A stretch of DNA of 64,000 nt from positions 39,593 through 103,592 of the forward strand of contig JAUNMR010000011.1 of assembly GCA_030537455.1 (NCBI GenBank), given 5' to 3'. Source of the stretch: Planctomycetia bacterium. GTDB taxonomy: Bacteria; Planctomycetota; Planctomycetia; Pirellulales; Thermoguttaceae. A program made the translations under genes and the position numbers. Below are positions 1 through 9,324 of this stretch, one piece after another. The notes below the pieces were generated by a model, which saw nothing but the letters and a program-made list of their open reading frames with translations, did no database searches and was not told where the DNA came from. How positions within the stretch are numbered: the first letter of the stretch is position 1; every line of letters starts with the position of its first letter.

Positions 1-3000
1 GGTAAAATTAAAAATAGTTCGTTCTTTGTCGCTATGCTCTCGAAGAACTACTTGAAATCGAAGAATTGCATTCCAGAGTTGAGCTATGCAGTCACTAACA
101 TACACTTGCCCGTGCTGGCGATATACCTGGAACCGGTGGAACTGACTGAGGGACTGCAGATGTATATGTCCGGAAGTCAAGCGGTTAATCTCCAAGAGTT
201 CAACGACGACGCCTCGTTCTATGAAAAACTCTTTGACTGCGAACTATGGCAGCCGTGTCGCGAAGAGGGAGCGTCTTTGGACGCGCTACAGCATGCTAAG
301 GGCAAGCGCAACCTTGCGAAAAGTCGTAAACAATACGCCAAGTGGCAATATGTTAGCGTCTTTTGCTTAGCGCTCCTAGCGCTAACAATAGCGTTCTCCT
401 CCTATATGTCGCAACGTCATCGTCAAATGGAAGAAAGGCACATAGCGCATCAAGGGGAGACGCTATATCAACGCGGAATGGAGTTTTACTGCGGTCTCAA
501 CGGCTCCAGAGTCGATCGTGCGGCGGGGTACAAGGCGCTATTAGAGTCGAGTCAACTTGGGAATCATCGCGCTCAGGCCTTACTGGCGTATATTACAATG
601 ACCGACGGGGAACCCAGACGCGCGCCAGATGCACAACGCGCTTATGAATTGTCACAACAGCCCGCGCAATGGCGTGAACCGCTCGCTATCGTAACACAGG
701 CGATATACTTCGACGATCCCAGAAAAAGTTATTATAACGGCAACAAAGCGCAAGCGCTTTATCGCGAGGCCCTTAACGCCATTGTAGAGAGTCAAACAAA
801 GGAAGACAATACCCGAACGCTACTCGTATTGGCTAACTTTCTCGATCCTGACCAATCCCCCGTCGACGACTTCGACGTCGACTCACAACTTGCCACGCGA
901 TATCTCCAGCGCGCGTCTAACCTTGGCGACGCCAAGGCGATGTGTTTGTATGGCGCCGCGCTAATGTCACAGGAAGATTCACAGAATTCGTCCCAGGAAG
1001 GCCTAAGACTGATTCAAACAGCGGTTCAAGTGGAAGAGCCCGAGGCGTTTTATTACTACGGGAAATGCTATGAATCAGGAATGGGCGTCGAAGAGGACGT
1101 CTCAAAAGCGCGAGAGTTATATGAACAAGGCGCAAAACGAGGGTCAATTAACTGCGTCTGTATGCTATCGTCCTTCTACGCCGACGGCACAGGAGGAAAA
1201 AAAGATCCAAAGCGCGCCTTTGAACTTGCACACAGCGCGTATTCCTACAACGATCCAGACGTCATCGCGCTACTGGCAAACTATTACGACGTCGGCGTCG
1301 GATGCAAGGTCGATCCTCAACATGCCGCGACGCTCTATCGCGAAGCCGCGGAACTTGGCTCCGTCGGCGCTATGAACGAATTAGCTTACGCCTATGAAAA
1401 TGGCTACGGCGTGGAACAGGACAGCGTCGCGTCCTTTTTATGGACGAGTAAAGCGGCTGAAAAAGGTTGGCCCACCGCGTTTTATAACCTTGCCGTCGAC
1501 TATTACACCGGATTAGGCGTGCGTCAAGACTACCAGAAGGCGCGCGAATACTTCCAAAAGGCGCTTGACGCCGATATTGAAGAAGCAGAGGTTTATCTGC
1601 ATAAATACAACGAAGAAGAATCGCCGCAGGATATTTACCAGCAAGGAATTACAAGTTACTTTGGTCTAGACGGTCACACAATTGACCTATCGGACGGGTT
1701 TCATAAGCTTCAGCATGCAAGCGACTTAGGATCGCTCGCCGCTAAGTCGACGCTGGCGTGGATTTATGCGCACGACGAGACGATCGCGCAGGAAGCGAGC
1801 CTTGAACGCGCCGAGAAATTGGCAAGTGAATCCTCGCTCTATCCTACCTCGCAAGAGGTTTTAGCTATGTGCGCAATGGCACAGGACGATTGGCGAGAAC
1901 AACGTCGTGCTAGCGTGCTCTTGCTCGACGCGCTCCATGGTTACGAACAAGACGCACAGGGCGGCGACGTACTGGCTATGTTCTTCTTGGCGAACCTCGT
2001 GAGCACGGAGGAACCCGATCTACACGACCAAGAACGCGCGTCTGAGCTCTTAGTGGAGTCGGCGCGTGCGAATCTGGGCGTCGCTAAAACAGTACTTGCG
2101 TTGGAGATTTACTCCGACCAAGAGAATAGTCGCTACGATTTACAAAAGGCGGTGGAAATCTTACAAAACGCGGCGGAACAGAATGAACGTTTCGCTCTCT
2201 ATAACATGGGACGCGCGTATTTGTCAGGCGTTGGCGTCACGGAGGATTACCAACGCGCGATCGATTGCTTTAAGAAGAGCGCTCAGGCTCGCTATTTACC
2301 TGCAATGTCGCAACTTGCGTTCTGTTATTTAAATGGCATGGGAGTGGAAAAAGACCAGACGCAAGGTCTTGCTTGGTATATTCGCGCCTCCGTGGCGGGC
2401 GACAAAAGCGTCGCGAGAGCCATTGCGCAGCGACGTGGAACAAAGGCTTACGCCGACGCGCTTTATGAAGTCGGCAAAGAGTTGCTATTTGGTCTGTCGG
2501 GACAATCGGTTGACCGCCGCGCTGCGATCCTTACGTTACAGGAAGGGAGCCATCGTGGCAATCTTGCGGCGCAAGGTCTTTTAGCGACGCTACTTTTCGA
2601 CGGCGCCGGTTTTCAGGACGCCAAGGTCGAAGAGGCGCTAGAAATGGCGCGCGAGTCAGCGCGACAAGGAGTGACCTACGCACAAATACTACTGGCACGC
2701 GCGGAGCAATTACACTACGACGTTCAACTGCAAGAGGGCGAATTGCAACGTTTTATCGACGAGGCTTTTGAGCGCCTACAAGACGCCGTAAAACAAAAAG
2801 ACCCTTTGGCATGCGCGCAACTGGCGGAATGTTACTACTTAGGCATAGGAGTTCCACGTAATCTACAATGTTGTGCGGAACTGTACGAAGAAGCGTCAAA
2901 CCAAGGTCTTGCGCTCGCTAAGTATAAGCTTGGACTACTCTTGTATCAGGAACCAGAGTTCAAGGAAAGACAAAAGGAAGCGCTGGCGCTCTTTCTCGAA

Positions 3001-3711
3001 GCCGCCGACGCCGACCTACCAGAGGCAATATGCCAGCTAGGCGCGTGCTATTACGACGGTAAGTGCGTGCCATATGACCTGGAACGCGCCGTCAATTATT
3101 TCCGGCGCGCCGAACAGACCGGCTATACGCGCGCAACGCCCTACGTCGCACTACGCGCCTTGGCTACGCTACTGAAGACCGAAGAGTGGTCACTGGAGGA
3201 TATTTCCCTGGCAAACGAGTATGCTCTGAAAGCTAAGGACAACAATGATTCAGTGGCGTTGTTAGCGCTAGGTATCCTCAAAATCGAGGGGTTTGGCGAA
3301 GACTTCAACCCCGAGGAAGGATTCCGTGCGCTAGAAAAGAGCGCCGACCAAGGCAATCTTTTGGCTACGTTCTATTTGGGACAATGCTACGAAAAGGGGG
3401 ACGGAGTTACACGTAACTACAAGAGCGCCTTTGAGCTATACGCCGCGGCGTTAGATAGTTACACTCCGGAGCAGTCGGTTCCTCCCTTGGAATTTTACAC
3501 GTCGTCGCAAGAGCTTATAGAAAATATGGGAATAAGCGCGATAATCTACGCTCTGGGGCGATGTTATCAACTCGGTCGTGGCGTGGAGAAGAACCTTGAC
3601 ACGGCGCGTGAATATTACCAGCGCGTCCTTGACGACTACCCGAACTCATGGGTCGAAGAAAAAGCGCGCGAGGGGTTAAAACCGCCGCGAGTGAACTACT
3701 TCGATCGTTAG
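1..3711 (+). CDS. TIR domain - transmembrane - Sel1 repeat protein (5' end outside window)
   Basis: The first ATG is at 34, but the frame is open to base 1, so the true start lies upstream. Counting from that ATG, residues -11 to about 75 look like the C-terminal half of a TIR domain: a hydrophobic strand, then SKNYLKSKNCIPEL, a LAIYLEPVELTEGLQM stretch and an FYEKLF helix. E15 sits where TIR NADases carry the catalytic glutamate (CxxE). Residues 107-125 form one membrane helix, followed by a basic stretch. The remaining ~1090 residues are Sel1/TPR-like repeats (G-x-GV-x-x-D...A pattern), probably a binding scaffold outside the membrane if the TIR half is cytosolic. Three larger modules restart at about residues 144, 533 and 808. 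The gene is convergent with the GTPase gene, 42 bp away. TIR-Sel1 fusions exist in other bacteria; the ligand and the NADase activity here are inference. Confidence 0.82.
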   Translation, partial: GKIKNSSFFVAMLSKNYLKSKNCIPELSYAVTNIHLPVLAIYLEPVELTEGLQMYMSGSQAVNLQEFNDDASFYEKLFDCELWQPCREEGASLDALQHAKGKRNLAKSRKQYAKWQYVSVFCLALLALTIAFSSYMSQRHRQMEERHIAHQGETLYQRGMEFYCGLNGSRVDRAAGYKALLESSQLGNHRAQALLAYITMTDGEPRRAPDAQRAYELSQQPAQWREPLAIVTQAIYFDDPRKSYYNGNKAQALYREALNAIVESQTKEDNTRTLLVLANFLDPDQSPVDDFDVDSQLATRYLQRASNLGDAKAMCLYGAALMSQEDSQNSSQEGLRLIQTAVQVEEPEAFYYYGKCYESGMGVEEDVSKARELYEQGAKRGSINCVCMLSSFYADGTGGKKDPKRAFELAHSAYSYNDPDVIALLANYYDVGVGCKVDPQHAATLYREAAELGSVGAMNELAYAYENGYGVEQDSVASFLWTSKAAEKGWPTAFYNLAVDYYTGLGVRQDYQKAREYFQKALDADIEEAEVYLHKYNEEESPQDIYQQGITSYFGLDGHTIDLSDGFHKLQHASDLGSLAAKSTLAWIYAHDETIAQEASLERAEKLASESSLYPTSQEVLAMCAMAQDDWREQRRASVLLLDALHGYEQDAQGGDVLAMFFLANLVSTEEPDLHDQERASELLVESARANLGVAKTVLALEIYSDQENSRYDLQKAVEILQNAAEQNERFALYNMGRAYLSGVGVTEDYQRAIDCFKKSAQARYLPAMSQLAFCYLNGMGVEKDQTQGLAWYIRASVAGDKSVARAIAQRRGTKAYADALYEVGKELLFGLSGQSVDRRAAILTLQEGSHRGNLAAQGLLATLLFDGAGFQDAKVEEALEMARESARQGVTYAQILLARAEQLHYDVQLQEGELQRFIDEAFERLQDAVKQKDPLACAQLAECYYLGIGVPRNLQCCAELYEEASNQGLALAKYKLGLLLYQEPEFKERQKEALALFLEAADADLPEAICQLGACYYDGKCVPYDLERAVNYFRRAEQTGYTRATPYVALRALATLLKTEEWSLEDISLANEYALKAKDNNDSVALLALGILKIEGFGEDFNPEEGFRALEKSADQGNLLATFYLGQCYEKGDGVTRNYKSAFELYAAALDSYTPEQSVPPLEFYTSSQELIENMGISAIIYALGRCYQLGRGVEKNLDTAREYYQRVLDDYPNSWVEEKAREGLKPPRVNYFDR

Positions 3712-3753
3712 GCGTTATCTGCTTTAACAACTGACGTTATTACCGAAAGCGCG

Positions 3754-5322
3754 CTATTCGACGTCGACAAGTCGCTGACTCAAGAGGCTCGCGAGACTCG
3801 CGACGATCTCATCGCGGCTCTTGCGTTCTCGACCAAGCGGAGACGATTCCGCTAAACGATGAAAAGGATAGCTTTTCTCACTATTGAGGGTTGAATATTC
3901 CGCAACGCTGACACAACTCTTGAGTAGATCGGCAACTCCTGGAATTTCTATCGGTTGCGGCTGAGCGCGCACGAGCGCCTGAACGGAGTCTTCCAACGCT
4001 TGACCGCGACATTGCAGTTGCTCAACCAGAAGGATTCCACGCGCGAGCGCCTCTTGCGCTACCGGCAAATTAACGCGCGCCTCTAGACGCTTGCCTTTGG
4101 CGTCGTATTTCGCATTTAGAGCCACGGCGCTACCGCCGCCAAGCAGACCGCCGAGGAACAAGCCAAGCGCGGCGCCGGCGCCGAACGACAGGCCAGCGGA
4201 AGCAATATCGACCGCGGCGCCAACGGCGGCTCCCACCGCGGCGCCAACGCTCCCGCCGACCTTTAGGTAACGTTTCGCGTCCAGACCGAGGAAATGATCG
4301 TACAGTTTGGCGTTTTCATCAACGTTGAGCATTTCGCGCTCAAGAACGCTGAGGCTAAATCCCCAGGTCTCAAGGAGTTGTTCGTGTGCCTGATGTTCGC
4401 GACGAACGACGTTCTGTTTAAAGCGTTCGGTTAACTCGCGCAAACGCTGCGTTTGCATATTAGGCTCGACGTTCAGTTCCACCTCGCGATAGCACGCCAC
4501 GTCGAGAACAAGTTCCGCGAGGATCGTGCGCGACGCCTGCAGTCGGCGTTTCTCACGCAACAGTCGCTCTTGTATCTCCGCTGATAAAACGCGTTGCGTT
4601 AGAGGATCGCGCGCAAGAACCGAAAGTTTCTTCAACAGGGAAATTTCATCGGCAAAAATACGATGATGCGCGTCGTAACGCTGAATGAGATAGAAGCAGT
4701 TCTTGATCAGAACCTCGTCCCATTCCTTACAATAATTATCAGCAAGACGGCGCGGCACAATATCTTCGTTATTATCAGCGCAGTCACGGGAATCCTGACA
4801 TTGCGCCACGTCGCCGGAGTCTTCCCGCAAGTTGTTGTAAGCGACCACCACCGGCTTGCCGACGTGTTTGAGCAGACACAAAGTGCTTTTAAAGAGCGAC
4901 TGCGCCGGGTTTTCCACCACGTTTACGACAAAGATAAGCATATCGGCGCGCGCGATTTCGTGCCAAGCGCGCAGGTCGTGGCGGAAATCCTCGTCTGTGG
5001 AAGGGGTTACGCGCAGAATGTCATCGAGATCGAAATCGCCCTGGTTCGCCTGTACTTTAGGGTCGGCCATGAGCGCTTCGAGGATCTCCGTAGAGGTCTG
5101 AAAACCGGGCGTGTCAATCAGTTGCAGGATTTCAGCGACGCCATTGTAGAAGACCTTTTGGATTTCCGCGCGCACTGTCGTACCGGTGTAAGCGTTGATT
5201 TCGCCGAACTTCGGGTCGCTCGTGAGCGTACGCAGAATCGACGTCTTACCCTCGTTGGTCGGACCGACAACCGCTACGATCAACGGCTTTACTTTGCGTA
5301 ACTCCTCGCTTGTCAATGTCAT
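3754..5322 (-). CDS. DUF3482-like P-loop GTPase
   Basis: This 522-aa protein has a GTPase domain at the N-terminus. G1 is GPTNEGKTS (residues 20-28) and G3 is DTPG (70-73). A YNNLRED segment near residue 150 is the likely G4, which departs from NKxD. A helical middle follows, then a glycine-zipper hydrophobic stretch (about residues 330-385, GAAVGAAVGAAVD...) that could insert in or contact membrane. The ATG at 5322 has AAGGA upstream and is preferred to a TTG at 5349. The gene lies 136 bp downstream of the DUF2868-like gene on the same strand. In Proteobacteria, DUF3482 GTPases are typically encoded beside DUF2868 membrane proteins, which supports the assignment. The biological role of that pair is unknown; a membrane-associated switch is inference. 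Confidence 0.72.
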   Translation of the reverse strand: MTLTSEELRKVKPLIVAVVGPTNEGKTSILRTLTSDPKFGEINAYTGTTVRAEIQKVFYNGVAEILQLIDTPGFQTSTEILEALMADPKVQANQGDFDLDDILRVTPSTDEDFRHDLRAWHEIARADMLIFVVNVVENPAQSLFKSTLCLLKHVGKPVVVAYNNLREDSGDVAQCQDSRDCADNNEDIVPRRLADNYCKEWDEVLIKNCFYLIQRYDAHHRIFADEISLLKKLSVLARDPLTQRVLSAEIQERLLREKRRLQASRTILAELVLDVACYREVELNVEPNMQTQRLRELTERFKQNVVRREHQAHEQLLETWGFSLSVLEREMLNVDENAKLYDHFLGLDAKRYLKVGGSVGAAVGAAVGAAVDIASAGLSFGAGAALGLFLGGLLGGGSAVALNAKYDAKGKRLEARVNLPVAQEALARGILLVEQLQCRGQALEDSVQALVRAQPQPIEIPGVADLLKSCVSVAEYSTLNSEKSYPFHRLAESSPLGRERKSRDEIVASLASLLSQRLVDVE

Positions 5323-5382
5323 GTGTATGTCGTCCTTAGCGCGACGCAATGCGTCTACGCGGTTAAACCTAACGCGTGCAAT

Positions 5383-5410
5383 CGTTACGTCGACTCAAAC
5401 CGACGTAACG
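5383..5410. repeat. Perfect 10-bp inverted repeat between the DUF2868-like and GTPase genes
   Basis: The arms CGTTACGTCG and CGACGTAACG are separated by 8 nt. No T-run follows on the minus strand, so it is not a classic terminator. It could be an operator, an mRNA-stabilising hairpin or a processing site that sets different levels of the two proteins. Confidence 0.5.
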
Positions 5411-5458
5411 ACGCCTACGGTACTGGGAATGGCAAAGGGTTGTAAGTTAAGGCGAACG

Positions 5459-8400
5459 CTAAATATATCGCGGTATTTTAGCAATCGCAACGGTCATGGC
5501 GTTCAACGCGTTCTGGACGTCGTCGATTGAATCAAAGGCACAAGCCTCCATCGGCGCGAGCGCTTCGGGCATAATGGCGGCGATTTCGTCTTCGGCGCGA
5601 TCCTGAAGTTCCAGCGCCACGAGCCACGTGCTGGCGGCAAGCGCCAACATTGCGGCGGTTTGACACTGTTCCAGCCGTTGGGATTGCGGCGTGAACTCCA
5701 CAGTGTCGGGGGGCGGAGCGACGTCTTGGGATGAGGTGGAATCTTCGGGACTATCGACGCAATGGCGACGGAACTTCAAAGCGTCTAAAATTTTATCTTT
5801 ACACGCTTTGAGCGACTGTGGCGCCATAGCGCCGAGCGCGCCGCCAAAGGCGCCCCCGACCATTGAGCTGGGCAAAATAGCGCCGAGCGCGCCGACAAGA
5901 GCGCTGGCGCCGACCGCGCCGGTACACACCGGCGCCAGCGCAACGACAAACGGGGTCGTTACGCCAACCGCGGCGGCGACTGCCGCGCATTTAGGACTCA
6001 AATTGCGACAGAACACGCGCATTTTCGCGCTCATACCACAGGCGGCGCGAAGTTGATTTTCCAAAAACGCGCTAGTGAGACCGCGTTCTTTACAGTTTTG
6101 AGCCAGGCCTTTACTAAGATTGGCGCATTGTGTTGTGACGGAGTCATACGCCAGTAGCGACTGCTGCGAAAGGCGTCCCAGCATGGACTCGCCGGCGAGT
6201 TCGCGAGCGAGCGACTTGCGACCGCTCACCGCCACTTCTTGCAGTTCTTCACGATAGATCGTAAAGACGTCACGACACGTCTTGGCTATGAGACGCTGCT
6301 GTAGTTCGTCATTAGCGGCGAAGGGATTGGCATTGTAAATTGTACGCGTATGTTCAAGAATCGCGTGGGTTGCACGGTTCCATTTATTCAGGTCGCGCGA
6401 GACGATTTGTCGTGGTTTTTCCACTGAACTGGGATCATTCTGCAGGAGCGAACGCAGTTTTTCGCGCGGTTCAGGCAGGTCGAGGGACGCGTCGTAAAAG
6501 AAGACCGGCGTTATCGTGAGCCCGGTGGCGTTAGCCATGAACTCCAGGGAGTTAGTCCAGTCTTCGAGCCGTTCGGAGATCGGTTTGGCGTCCCCTCGAT
6601 ATTTGTGTCGTAACTGCTCCCCACCGGTGAGAATCACGACAATGCGCGCGTTTGGCACATTGGGAATGAGCTGGTCGCGCATAAAGATTACGAAATGCCT
6701 GGCGGGGGGCAGTGACACGTCGGTCAAGAGCGCGCAAAGCGCTATTCGCGCGCCGTCGAGCTGCAGGCGTTCTTTAAAGAGGTTCTTAACGTTGGAATTA
6801 ACGGCGACGTCGTCAAAGAGCGCGATTTCACGAGCGGAGCCGAGCAGGTCGCGCCAGCGCGCTTCGCCGAGGGTCGCGTCGTAGCCGAAGGCGAGGGTCA
6901 GCGGCTCAGGCGGGTCGTTCAGCGTCTTCTCGTCAAAGGGGTCGACCTGTGAGAGATCGCCGAGAGCATGGAGCAGTTCGTCTGCACGCTGGTCATGTAG
7001 CTCTTGCGGCGAAATTCTCGGAGGTTCCGGCTCCGAAAGAACCGTCTGCCCTTCCTCTTCGCGGGTCAGGACGTCAGTGTGGGATTCGTCGCGTGAGGCT
7101 TCGCTAGCGTCTTCGTGGACGTCACTGCCGGGCGATACAGGAGCAAAATGACCAGTGTCTGAGGTTTGCGCCACGGGCGCCGCGACCGTCCTCGAGTCAA
7201 CAGACGGCGACGCCAGGGTCGCCTGTGCGTCGGAGGGGAGCGTCGGCGGCGGGGCGACTTCAGGCAATACCGCGTGCGGTTCCGCCGCGCCAGGCGCAGA
7301 ATCTCGGGGCGTCTTATGCCAAATAGGCTTCGAGGGCGCGTCAACAGGGGCGTCTTCGATCACGTCGTCCTGCGCCACGGGCACGACTTCCGTCTGGGTA
7401 ACGGTACGATATCCGTCGGCGCGTTGTAGGAGCGCAACGTAATAGGACTCGGTCAGATCGGGTCGAAAGTCGCGCATAGCCAGACGCGTGAGTAGGAAGT
7501 AGATCGCCGCGAGTAACACGCGTGGGACGACGCACCAGACAAAGACGACGCTCAGTAGGAAATAGGACCATCTTGCGCGAGTCTGCGCCTGGGTTCGACG
7601 TTGTACGGAGGGAACGTCGGTCTGATCTTCCAGTCGCCAATCGTCGAAGAGGCGTTCCACGTCTTCCTCGGTGGGCGCGCAACCGCCGAGCGCTACGATT
7701 GGGACGGCGAGATAATCGACGCAACGCTTAACCACGCGTTCGTCTTCAAGCGAGGTGTGCCAACAATAGTTATAGCGATTCCCTTGCATTTGCGCCAGGA
7801 GAATCGCCAAAACACAGAGGGAACAGGACGCCCAGAAGACGTGGGAGAGTAGACCGCCCCAAAAGAAGAGGAACCGCGGGCGGGAAAACAGAACGTTCCA
7901 GAACTTTATGCTGAGATTGCGGTCGAGCGCCGCGTCGGCGTGCGTATGATTGATAGGGTCGCTTGCGTGTTTAGCGCGCCATGCGAAGCGTTCGCGACTA
8001 CGTCGACCAAAGAGTCGGCAACACAGTGGCGCGAGCGTACGCACCACCGTCAAGACAATCGTGCCAAAGAGACTCGAAAGACCAATGGCGAGGGATTCTC
8101 CGCGCGAGAGAGAACGATCCTTGCGCAATATCAGACGCCAAAGCGCTTGTACCGCCGCTACCGCTAGTAATACAAATGAGATCGACAAAAACAGGAGCTG
8201 ACCGAGCAAAAAGAAGAGGAAGGGTCCCGCAAGATTGACGCCGACGTCGAGAATACTGCGTACGCGCGCGCAAGGAAAGACGATCGCGCCAAGAGCAATG
8301 GCAACGACCACAGAGCTCAGCCACGCATAAAGGGCGTACTTACGCCAGCGTTGCGCGTCGACGCCGAGCAATTTCAACGCCGCGTCGGCGCGTGAAATCA

Positions 8401-8563
8401 GGTAGTCCTCGCGATCAAACGTAGCCCCGGAAGACTCGTGAGGCGCCAGCGACGCAAGATTATCAAACGTCTCAGGGGAAACTGTCGACTGCTCTTCACA
8501 GGCGCGAGACCATTGGACAATGACCCAGTCCAATGCATGTGTTCGCCTCTTCGCTCGTTTCAT
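5459..8563 (-). CDS. DUF2868-like multi-pass membrane protein, partner of the GTPase
   Basis: This 1034-aa protein starts at an ATG with a strong AGGAG site. About five membrane helices lie in the first 370 residues (near 75-95, 105-140, 155-185, 230-260 and 335-365). The segment around 235-300, with LLSHVFW, a long helix and then NYCWHTSLEDE, is the pattern seen in DUF2868 proteins. A Pro/Ala/Ser/Asp-rich linker (about 400-520) leads to a soluble domain (about 540-850) and a second Gly/Ala-rich hydrophobic block (about 860-925). That block resembles the glycine-zipper block of the downstream GTPase, which suggests the two proteins contact each other. It is larger than typical DUF2868 proteins because of the added C-terminal half. 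Function is unknown. A promoter lies at 8622-8650. Confidence 0.65.
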   Translation of the reverse strand: MKRAKRRTHALDWVIVQWSRACEEQSTVSPETFDNLASLAPHESSGATFDREDYLISRADAALKLLGVDAQRWRKYALYAWLSSVVVAIALGAIVFPCARVRSILDVGVNLAGPFLFFLLGQLLFLSISFVLLAVAAVQALWRLILRKDRSLSRGESLAIGLSSLFGTIVLTVVRTLAPLCCRLFGRRSRERFAWRAKHASDPINHTHADAALDRNLSIKFWNVLFSRPRFLFFWGGLLSHVFWASCSLCVLAILLAQMQGNRYNYCWHTSLEDERVVKRCVDYLAVPIVALGGCAPTEEDVERLFDDWRLEDQTDVPSVQRRTQAQTRARWSYFLLSVVFVWCVVPRVLLAAIYFLLTRLAMRDFRPDLTESYYVALLQRADGYRTVTQTEVVPVAQDDVIEDAPVDAPSKPIWHKTPRDSAPGAAEPHAVLPEVAPPPTLPSDAQATLASPSVDSRTVAAPVAQTSDTGHFAPVSPGSDVHEDASEASRDESHTDVLTREEEGQTVLSEPEPPRISPQELHDQRADELLHALGDLSQVDPFDEKTLNDPPEPLTLAFGYDATLGEARWRDLLGSAREIALFDDVAVNSNVKNLFKERLQLDGARIALCALLTDVSLPPARHFVIFMRDQLIPNVPNARIVVILTGGEQLRHKYRGDAKPISERLEDWTNSLEFMANATGLTITPVFFYDASLDLPEPREKLRSLLQNDPSSVEKPRQIVSRDLNKWNRATHAILEHTRTIYNANPFAANDELQQRLIAKTCRDVFTIYREELQEVAVSGRKSLARELAGESMLGRLSQQSLLAYDSVTTQCANLSKGLAQNCKERGLTSAFLENQLRAACGMSAKMRVFCRNLSPKCAAVAAAVGVTTPFVVALAPVCTGAVGASALVGALGAILPSSMVGGAFGGALGAMAPQSLKACKDKILDALKFRRHCVDSPEDSTSSQDVAPPPDTVEFTPQSQRLEQCQTAAMLALAASTWLVALELQDRAEDEIAAIMPEALAPMEACAFDSIDDVQNALNAMTVAIAKIPRYI

Positions 8564-8621
8564 CCTACGTTTCTCCTGAATAATCCCAAACGATCGGCAA
8601 GCGTTTGTATGTTTTGTAGTA

Positions 8622-8650
8622 ATTATAGCAAGAAGACATGAGAATCACAA
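8622..8650 (-). promoter_or_regulatory. Sigma70-type promoter for the DUF2868-like/GTPase unit
   Basis: On the minus strand there is a TTGTGA -35 box, a 17-nt spacer and a perfect TATAAT -10 box, about 60 bp upstream of the ATG at 8563. Confidence 0.6.
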
Positions 8651-9324
8651 GTCAAGAACCGATCCTGGACTCATTCTTTTAGTGGGTTATCGCAAAATGT
8701 TTGACCGTGTTTTTCACTTTGGACTTATTTTGATTTAATTATACTTTTTTAATTCTATTGAATAATAATTATTCGTTTTGATATTGGCATGACTATCAAG
8801 GACGTCTTCATACTACTAAAAAGGCTTTAATCCCAATGCCAATGCGAAACGCAGCGCGTATCTTAACGTTTTGACGTCTGTGAGAATCGGAATCGCTGGT
8901 TAAGTCTCTTACGCCAATCCGATGTGACGCGTTAGCGATTCGATATCGGACAATACGTTACTACTCATTGAGATTCTTTGGATTGTAGTTCTTAGGTTAT
9001 TTTCGTGCGTTTCCAGTTCAGATCCCTGTGGTTCAGTTCCAGGAAAGGGCAGGAACCATCTGCTCTTTTAAGGTCCAACCCAGACGAAAAAAATGCAGAT
9101 CGCCCTTGTTATACTCCTGGTAACGAGCCTAGACAGAACAAGGTTTTAGGAACAAGCGAGTTGCGAAGAACAATTGACGTCTTTCGCGTAACGCGAATCC
9201 GTCGCGCAATATCCCAAACACACAGACAAAGTAGCGCAGGAGGATAAAAGGCTGAGCGTTACGTGAAGAACGAGCGCGAAAAAAGCATACGACTCCGAGA
9301 GGAAATCGCGACCAATGAAACGCG
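8651..9324. other. Gene-free stretch with several inverted repeats
   Basis: No convincing gene is seen. The part at 8690-8800 is AT-rich. The part at 8880-8960 has short overlapping inverted repeats (ATCGGA/TCCGAT and GAATCGC/GCGATTC), and 9029-9058 forms a TGGTTC/GAACCA hairpin. A small structured RNA is possible, but I match it to no known family. Confidence 0.35.

Noticed and set aside
9001..9130. 6S RNA-like hairpin region
   Set aside because: The TGGTTC/GAACCA pairing is short and there is no convincing central-bubble long duplex typical of 6S RNA.
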